Source: a bacterium
Lineage (GTDB): Bacteria > Patescibacteriota > Minisyncoccia > Moranbacterales > UBA2206
Reading direction: 5' to 3'
Length of the DNA stretch: 10,508 nucleotides
NCBI GenBank assembly: GCA_021779205.1
Contig: JAJYBE010000028.1
Span: forward strand, 1-10,508
Shown here: piece after piece, positions 5,867-10,508 of the stretch
How the letters are laid out: each line of letters opens with the position of its first letter
Numbering within the stretch: the stretch's first letter is position 1
Program-made: the position numbers and the translations under genes
The notes under the pieces: generated by a model
The model's input: the letters and a program-made list of their open reading frames with translations, nothing else
Told to the model about the DNA's origin: nothing
Database searches by the model: none

Positions 5867-6392
5867 CGAGCTGTTGGATATTTTTCCTGAAGCAAGGGAA
5901 ATAATTCCGCAGAAAATCAAGGAATGTCGATTGGCTATGGAAGGAAAGGAAGTCGAGATTCAGAATGCCCTAGCTGATGTTTATGCCTTGAAAACAGATG
6001 AGTTTTCAGAATGGTTTTATGAAAAAATAATCGAAACTTTTATGCTCCCAGATTTGAAAATTTTGGAAAGACAGCTTTTCAGATTGAATAGTTTTTTGCC
6101 AATTATCAATCCTGATAAATATCCTGCGAATGATTTTCAAGATCAGATAGAGATCGCAAGAAACTATCCCATTTACGAATTGGCGAGAGATAAACTTGAA
6201 CTGAAACAAGCTGGAAATAATTTCATTTCCTTTTGCCCATTTCATGATGAGAAAACTCCAAGCTTCTATATTTATCCAGACAGCAATCAATTCCACTGTT
6301 ATGGATGTCAGGAACACGGGGACATAATTAAGCTAACAATGGCATTATACGGTCTCGAGTTTAGAGAGGCGGTAATAATGCTTAAAAATTAA
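5829..6392 (+). CDS. CHC2-type zinc-finger (DnaG-like primase domain) protein
   Basis: A 187-residue protein when started at the ATG at 5829 (MKMKYQLPK); an ATG at 5835 is equally possible. The open frame reaches back to 5772, but the extra codons lie inside the preceding gene and read like out-of-frame sequence. The C-terminal 60 residues form the zinc-binding domain of bacterial DnaG primases: FCPFHDEKTPSF, then FHCYGCQEHGDII, with Cys136, His139, Cys157 and Cys160 as zinc ligands. The TOPRIM catalytic domain of a full primase is absent, and the N-terminal ~115 residues are an unassigned helical region. It is likely to act in element replication, by DNA binding or by helping the ATPase encoded next, whose ATG follows its TAA by one base. 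A split primase whose catalytic part lies elsewhere is possible. Confidence 0.8.
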   Translation: MKMKYQLPKIKNDELLDIFPEAREIIPQKIKECRLAMEGKEVEIQNALADVYALKTDEFSEWFYEKIIETFMLPDLKILERQLFRLNSFLPIINPDKYPANDFQDQIEIARNYPIYELARDKLELKQAGNNFISFCPFHDEKTPSFYIYPDSNQFHCYGCQEHGDIIKLTMALYGLEFREAVIMLKN

Positions 6393-6393
6393 A

Positions 6394-7788
6394 ATGAGTA
6401 TAGATAAAACATTTGAGGAAATTAAAACAAAAGTGAAAAAGGATGAAGATGACAAATCTAAGACCATAACTTCTGAAATATTGAATGACGGCACAATTAT
6501 CGAAATGATTTTTGATTCCCAGAAAAATGAAACAAGTTTGGCAATATATAAAGACAATGAGGTTAAATGTAGAAAATCTTTCGAGGTTGATGGCGTAATT
6601 TTGAAACCTCATTCGGCCGGAAAGGACTTGCTAAAAAATAAAGTTATTCTATTTCCCTCAGAACCAAAGAAATACAAATCGCAAAAAAGTCTAATTCATG
6701 AAATCCAAGAGTTCATTCATAGATACCTTTCCGTTTCATTATTCTTTGAAAAAATAGCCAGCTATTATGTGCTTTTTTCTTGGGTCTATGACGACTTCAA
6801 TGAAATTCCGTATTTGCGAGGGCTTGGTGATTATGGAACTGGCAAGTCAAGATTTCTGCAGGTTGTCGGATCAATTTGCTATCGTCCTATTTTTGCCAGT
6901 GGAGCGACTACCATTTCGCCAATTTTCAGGATACTCAATGATTTTCGTGGCACGCTTATTTTGGACGAAGCAGACTTTAAATTTTCCGATACTACAGCTG
7001 AGATTATTAAAATTCTCAATAATGGATTCATGAAAGGAATGCCAGTTTTGAGAAGCGAGGGCAATAATAAAAAGAGTTTCGATGTAAAAGCCTATAATGT
7101 TTTTTCGCCGAAAATGATTGCTTCAAGAATGCTCTACAAAGATACTGCCCTGGAAAGTCGAATGATAACTGAAGATATGAATTTGAATTTTCCCAGAAAA
7201 GACGTGCCTTATAATATTCCAGACTCCTTTTGGGATGAAGCACTGGAGATAAGAAATAAACTGTTGATGTTCCGTTTTCGCAATAAAGGGAAAGGCAAAA
7301 TTAAACCAGAACTAGAAAATCGAGAAATTGAACCTCGCCTTAATCAAATTGCCATACCCCTAATGAGCATTATTGAAGATCGGGAAATAATCAAAGAAAT
7401 TCAGCAACATATCAAGGAGTATAACGAAAAAATTAAAACCGACAGAACTCTTGGGTACAGCTATCAAATTTTAGATGCGATATGCGAACTTTTAGATGAT
7501 GGGTATTTTCGTCCGACTATCCATCAGGTTGCTGAAAAGTTTAACAAGGATTTAAGTATCTCTGAAGCGATCACTTCAAAAAAGATGGGCTATTTAATCA
7601 GGAAGACATTGGATCTAAAAACAGAAAGGACACGGGATGGATATGTGGTTTCGGAAAGCAATAAGGGAAAAATAGAAATACTCAGGAAGAGATACGGGAT
7701 CAGGAAAAACGGTGAAGATGTGAACGATGTGAACATCAAGTCAGAAGAAAAACAAACGGCAGTATCGACAGAAAGGCTTTTCATATAA
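6394..7788 (+). CDS. P-loop ATPase, replicative helicase-like
   Basis: A 464-residue protein. A central AAA+-like ATPase has Walker A GDYGTGKS (145-152, Lys151) and Walker B TLILDEAD (187-194, Asp191-Glu192). NVFSPKMIASR (235-245) follows as a sensor-like segment, and ALESRMI (252-258) holds an arginine-finger-like Arg256. The set resembles plasmid and phage replication helicases of the broad DUF927/DUF3987 or P4-type kind. The N-terminal ~95 residues are unassigned, and a C-terminal region (about 355-435) looks like a winged helix (TIHQVAEKFNKDLSISEAI). It probably unwinds DNA for element replication with the CHC2 protein encoded just before it. Residues EDVNDVN near the C-terminus are encoded by the GTGAAC repeats, so the coding sequence here may be shaped by a DNA site. 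It could instead be a non-helicase AAA+ loader. Confidence 0.75.
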   Translation: MSIDKTFEEIKTKVKKDEDDKSKTITSEILNDGTIIEMIFDSQKNETSLAIYKDNEVKCRKSFEVDGVILKPHSAGKDLLKNKVILFPSEPKKYKSQKSLIHEIQEFIHRYLSVSLFFEKIASYYVLFSWVYDDFNEIPYLRGLGDYGTGKSRFLQVVGSICYRPIFASGATTISPIFRILNDFRGTLILDEADFKFSDTTAEIIKILNNGFMKGMPVLRSEGNNKKSFDVKAYNVFSPKMIASRMLYKDTALESRMITEDMNLNFPRKDVPYNIPDSFWDEALEIRNKLLMFRFRNKGKGKIKPELENREIEPRLNQIAIPLMSIIEDREIIKEIQQHIKEYNEKIKTDRTLGYSYQILDAICELLDDGYFRPTIHQVAEKFNKDLSISEAITSKKMGYLIRKTLDLKTERTRDGYVVSESNKGKIEILRKRYGIRKNGEDVNDVNIKSEEKQTAVSTERLFI

Positions 7789-7840
7789 ACAATTCACACA
7801 TAGTAAATCTTAATTATTAAGTTCACGATGTTCACATGTG
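7720..7840. repeat. Inverted GTGAAC/GTTCAC iterated repeats
   Basis: GTGAAC occurs at 7720-7725 and 7729-7734, and its reverse complement GTTCAC at 7821-7826 and 7830-7835; each pair is spaced exactly 9 bases. A degenerate copy GTGAAG is at 7712-7717 and ATTCAC at 7792-7797. The longest perfect inverted repeat is ATGTGAACATC (7727-7737) with GATGTTCACAT (7827-7837). CACATGTG (7833-7840) is itself palindromic. The cluster covers the 3' end of the ATPase gene and the start of the next. Paired, evenly spaced repeats suit an iteron-type origin or an operator; a long RNA hairpin is also possible. Confidence 0.5.
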
Positions 7841-7847
7841 CAAATAT

Positions 7848-8480
7848 ATGAAAAAAATAATAAAAAGAAAAGAACCAAACAGATTGCCCATAAGAAAGGT
7901 TTCTGTTGATACTGCAAAGGATATAGCTATAAAAACCATGCAATTATGCCTCTCGGCAGAATCTAGCATTGAGGAATTGGCGGAAAAACAATTACCCTAT
8001 ATTCCATCAGGAAAAAAGTTGGATGATAAAACTTGGGAAAATATCCATACTGTTTCTCGAGCCTACGGGGTTGAATCAGGAGTGTCCTTGGTGGAAAATA
8101 CGCCAAAGGAGTACAAGTTACTTGCCTTTAAAATGAAGATGGACATTGAGAAAGAATTCGATTGCGACAAAATCTATGAAAAAGCTATGGTTGATCAGAT
8201 CGTCAACGCATACATAAGAAACCTGAGCTACTCCTGGATTTTGTCTACTTCCCAAAAGTTTGAGCTTTATGGGAATGCAAGAAACAATTACCTATTCTTT
8301 CTATCAAAAGAAGCGGACAGAGCTTTTCAACAATATATCTCGGGGATTGAAATGTTACGAAGCCTGAAGCAACCAAGGATGAATTTAAATCTTAGCATAA
8401 AAAGCAACAATGCCTTTATGGCTGAAAAACAGCAGTTTAATAATAATCAAAACCAAGCCGATGAAATTAATAAGCCCTAA
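7848..8480 (+). CDS. Conserved mobile-element protein with 'AFMAEKQQFN' tail
   Basis: A 210-residue soluble, mainly helical protein. The ATG at 7848 (MKKIIKRKEP) is preferred over one at 7836, which lies inside the palindrome CACATGTG. The C-terminus carries SLKQPRMNLNLSIKSNNAFM followed at once by AEKQQFN. This resembles a recurring 'R.LKQPp.N..I....AfvA..QQFN' tail that I associate with phage and integrative-element proteins encoded near packaging or replication genes. The upstream part, AMVDQIVNAYIRNLSYSWIL, is helical with conserved-looking aromatics. No enzyme motif is seen; a structural or DNA-binding role, or one like a terminase small subunit, is possible but not shown. It is 59 bp downstream of the ATPase gene and overlaps the zinc-ribbon gene by 20 nt. 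Confidence 0.65.
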   Translation: MKKIIKRKEPNRLPIRKVSVDTAKDIAIKTMQLCLSAESSIEELAEKQLPYIPSGKKLDDKTWENIHTVSRAYGVESGVSLVENTPKEYKLLAFKMKMDIEKEFDCDKIYEKAMVDQIVNAYIRNLSYSWILSTSQKFELYGNARNNYLFFLSKEADRAFQQYISGIEMLRSLKQPRMNLNLSIKSNNAFMAEKQQFNNNQNQADEINKP

Positions 8481-8796
8481 TGATTTCGGAAAAAAAATTT
8501 TGGTAGAACAATGTCAGAAAATCAGATTTTCGGATTTTTTGAGAAAGGCCAACAAGCAAATTAAAGAAATGGTTTTACAGTCGCTCATCGAGGCTGACGG
8601 ATATAATATCTCATTTGGCAAATCAAAAGCAGGTTCTAGCGGTACAAGACTATGGTTTTCTTGCCCAATCTGCCATAAGCGATCAGGCGTGCTGTATATG
8701 CACCCCGTGAGCCAAATTTTGGGCTGTAGGCGATGTTTGAAGCTGGATTACAGGAAACATCGCTACAAAGGAATGATTGAGGAAAAAGCTGGATAA
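8461..8796 (+). CDS. Zinc-ribbon protein of integrative elements
   Basis: A 111-residue protein starting at the ATG at 8461 (MKLISPNDFG). The open frame extends back to 8410, but only through codons overlapping the previous gene. The C-terminal half reads TRLWFSCPICHKRSGVLY followed by GCRRCLKLDYRKHR, with Cys68, Cys71, Cys89 and Cys92 as a four-cysteine zinc ribbon. The pattern 'R.WF.CP.C..R...LY......f.CR.C..L.Y' is one I associate with small proteins of plasmids, phages and integrative elements. It is probably a nucleic-acid-binding accessory factor. Its start overlaps the previous gene's end by 20 nt, implying coupled translation, and a 60-bp gap precedes the recombinase gene. Confidence 0.75.
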   Translation: MKLISPNDFGKKILVEQCQKIRFSDFLRKANKQIKEMVLQSLIEADGYNISFGKSKAGSSGTRLWFSCPICHKRSGVLYMHPVSQILGCRRCLKLDYRKHRYKGMIEEKAG

Positions 8797-8833
8797 TAAG
8801 CTAAAAAGGTAGTATATTGTTGATGCCTACCCA

Positions 8834-8848
8834 TTTCAAATATTGAAA
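8834..8848. promoter_or_regulatory. Palindrome upstream of the recombinase gene
   Basis: TTTCAA-ata-TTGAAA is a perfect 6-bp-arm inverted repeat 8 bases before the recombinase ATG. A second weaker pair, GGTAG (8808-8812) and CTACC (8828-8832), lies just before it. Operator function for the recombinase is a reasonable guess but not distinctive in AT-rich DNA. Confidence 0.3.
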
Positions 8849-8856
8849 AATTAAAG

Positions 8857-10508
8857 ATGAAATTTATGACCAATACAAAATGCTTAATTTATGCTCGAGT
8901 ATCCTCCAAAGAGCAAGAAGATACGGGCTATTCGCTAGACTCTCAAGAAAAATTACTCCAAGATTATGCTGTCAAAAATGATTTTGAAGTAAAAAAAGCA
9001 TTCAGAGTTTCTGAATCAGCTAGTGGCAAACAAATTAGAAAAACTTTCAATGAGCTTTTGAGCTATGCGGATAAAAACAAAGTTTCCATAATTCTTTGCG
9101 AAAAAATAGACAGACTAACTCGCAACATGAAAGACGCTGTTAGCACAAGTGATTGGATAAATGAAGACGGTAAAAGAGAAGTCCATTTTGTGAAGGAATC
9201 ATTCATTGTGAATAAAAATACTCGAGCACACGAAAATCTCGTTTGGGATATGAAAGTAGCCATCGCTAGATTTTATACCAACAATCTTTCGGAAGAAGTC
9301 AAAAAAGGACAAAAAGAAAAATTGGCTCAGGGCGGTTTTCCGACAAAATCGCCAATTGGATATAAAACTCTGGGAGAAAAAGGGCATAAAGTCCATGTTA
9401 TAGATGAAGAAAAAGCTCCACTGGTGAGAAGAATGTTTGAGCTGTATTCTACTGGAAATTATTCCATCAATGCTCTGGTTGAAGTTATGTATAAGGAAGG
9501 ACTGAGAAATAAAGAAGGAAACAAGGTGATAAAAAGCAGAATGCACGAATATCTGTCCAACCCTTTCTTCTATGGAAAGATGTGCTGGAATGGTGAGATC
9601 TACAACGGACAACACGAACCGCTCATCACCAAAGAACTTTTTAATGTAGTTCAATCAAAGCTTGTCCGAAAGTTAGATAATCCGCAATACAAAACGCATC
9701 TGCCGGTTTTCAAGGCTAAGATAAAATGCGAAGAATGTGGCGGAATAATTACCTGGGAAATACAAAAAGGCCATTGGTACGGACATTGCAACCATTACAA
9801 GGAATGCAGTCAGAAAACCTATGTGAAACAAGGACAGGTCGAACATCAGCTATTTCCACTATTCGATGGCGTATCTCCCCAAAACGACAAGGTGCTGGGT
9901 TGGCTGATAAAAGCGATAAAAGAAAGCCACAAAGACGAAATAGATTATAATACTCAAAAGCGAGAAACCTTTAGCAGAATTATCCTAGTATCCGATAATC
10001 GGATAGAAAAAGCATATAGAGATAAAATAGACGGAAAGATGCCGGCCTCTCTGTGCGAAAAAGTCATAAAGGATTCCACAAAAGAAAAGGATGACGCTAT
10101 CGAAGAATTAAATAAGCTGAGCAAATCACGAACAGCATATTATGAAGCTGGATTTGCTATCCACGAGCTGGCATTAAAAGCCAAGGCGATCTATGAAAGC
10201 CCGAAAGCCAAAACTGAAGATAAAAGATTGCTTTTGAGCTATGTATTTTCGAACCTTGAGCTAAATGCCGATAGAATAAGCCCGAACTACACTTTAGCCT
10301 TCACATTTTTAAGAGAATGGATGCCTAAGCTAAATAACACTTTCGAACTCGAAAAAATAGGCACTGTTAAAGCAAAAAGAGGCATTTCTGCCTCTCCTTG
10401 TCCTACTATGCTCCCCCTCGTAAACAAATTCAGAACCGCTAACTGGGCAGGTATAAAAGCAGAACTTCAGTTTAGTGGTATTCTTGAGCTTTTTTCAGAC
10501 CCACTACT
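8857..10508 (+). CDS. Large serine recombinase (open at the window edge)
   Basis: The frame is open from the ATG at 8857 to the window edge, 550 codons without a stop. A Met at residue 4 is an alternative start. The N-terminal resolvase domain (about 8-145) has YARVSSKEQ with the nucleophile Ser16, then TGYSLDSQ and IDRLTRN (84-90) with conserved arginines. The recombinase domain follows, with GGFPTKSPIGY (159-169) and NPFFYGK. The zinc ribbon has Cys291, Cys294, Cys311 and Cys317, and a Lys/Glu-rich coiled coil lies at about 340-450. This is the complete order for a phiC31/TP901-type integrase that inserts and excises DNA at specific attachment sites. Most relatives have roughly 450-600 residues, so the stop should be near. 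A terminator-like hairpin on the opposite strand lies within the last codons (10378-10395). It marks the window as part of an integrative element. Confidence 0.92.
   Translation, partial: MKFMTNTKCLIYARVSSKEQEDTGYSLDSQEKLLQDYAVKNDFEVKKAFRVSESASGKQIRKTFNELLSYADKNKVSIILCEKIDRLTRNMKDAVSTSDWINEDGKREVHFVKESFIVNKNTRAHENLVWDMKVAIARFYTNNLSEEVKKGQKEKLAQGGFPTKSPIGYKTLGEKGHKVHVIDEEKAPLVRRMFELYSTGNYSINALVEVMYKEGLRNKEGNKVIKSRMHEYLSNPFFYGKMCWNGEIYNGQHEPLITKELFNVVQSKLVRKLDNPQYKTHLPVFKAKIKCEECGGIITWEIQKGHWYGHCNHYKECSQKTYVKQGQVEHQLFPLFDGVSPQNDKVLGWLIKAIKESHKDEIDYNTQKRETFSRIILVSDNRIEKAYRDKIDGKMPASLCEKVIKDSTKEKDDAIEELNKLSKSRTAYYEAGFAIHELALKAKAIYESPKAKTEDKRLLLSYVFSNLELNADRISPNYTLAFTFLREWMPKLNNTFELEKIGTVKAKRGISASPCPTMLPLVNKFRTANWAGIKAELQFSGILELFSDPL
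10374..10395 (-). terminator. Leftward terminator-like hairpin within the recombinase frame
   Basis: AGAGGCA (10378-10384) and TGCCTCT (10389-10395) are perfect 7-bp arms around TTTC. Read on the minus strand, the hairpin is followed by TTTTT ending at 10374, which is a good intrinsic terminator for a leftward transcript entering from beyond the right edge. Its place inside the open recombinase frame suggests either converging transcription at the element's end or a recombinase C-terminus extended over neighbouring DNA. Confidence 0.5.

Noticed and set aside
9199..9654. 151-codon leftward open frame
   Set aside because: It lies antisense within the serine recombinase domain and is rich in Phe and Ser, as expected from the complement of Lys/Glu codons.
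9726..9950. 74-codon rightward open frame
   Set aside because: It is an out-of-frame reading of the recombinase zinc-ribbon region, whose own frame has all expected motifs.
1..10508. TGA read as glycine (genetic code 25)
   Set aside because: Several genes end at TGA at sensible protein ends, and no gene needs an internal TGA to stay open.
1..10508. CRISPR array, tRNA or rRNA genes
   Set aside because: No regularly spaced repeats with unique spacers, no tRNA cloverleaf or CCA end, and no conserved rRNA stretch were seen on either strand.

Overview
The window is AT-rich and encodes compact, Lys/Asn/Ile-rich proteins. TGA serves as a normal stop (for example at the ends of the genes at 608-1618 and 5684-5866), which fits the standard bacterial code and argues against TGA-recoding lineages. 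A DUF5659-like small protein, a short 'LKEII..EYGV..' protein overlapping a stand-alone CHC2 zinc-finger primase-domain protein, and a large serine recombinase together resemble integrated elements and plasmids of Candidate Phyla Radiation (Patescibacteria/Parcubacteria-like) bacteria. That assignment rests on recalled gene content, not on a search. Most genes lack a clear Shine-Dalgarno sequence.

Layout. The left part (39-4218) is transcribed leftward. In transcription order it holds a single-pass membrane protein with a Cys-rich tail (3775-4218), a second single-pass protein with an outer domain (3219-3749), a protein with a PD-(D/E)XK nuclease signature (1623-3167), a proteasome/HslV-like Ntn hydrolase (608-1618), and a helical protein of unknown function (39-611) joined to it by an ATGA overlap. 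The last three are packed within 0-4 nt of each other and look like one functional unit. A nuclease plus a protease plus a helical partner, carried as cargo on a mobile element, is the best candidate here for an undescribed system, possibly defensive; that function is inference.

The divergent intergenic region 4219-4479 is rich in inverted repeats. These include a nested, possibly branched fold at 4277-4400, a UUCG hairpin followed by a T-run read leftward, and a 9-bp-arm palindrome plus T-run immediately before the first leftward start codon. It may be a structured leader, a small RNA, or an operator array.

The right part (4480-10508) is transcribed rightward. It begins with an unknown protein (4480-5310) followed by a rho-independent terminator. 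Next comes a mobile-element replication and integration block: DUF5659-like protein, small protein, CHC2 zinc-finger protein, P-loop ATPase/helicase-like protein, a conserved element protein with an 'AFMAEKQQFN' tail, a zinc-ribbon protein, and a large serine recombinase whose reading frame is still open at the window edge. Inverted GTGAAC/GTTCAC repeats flank the 3' end of the ATPase gene and could be replication iterons or an operator. The picture is an integrated or plasmid-like element with its replication and integration genes on one arm and accessory genes on the other.
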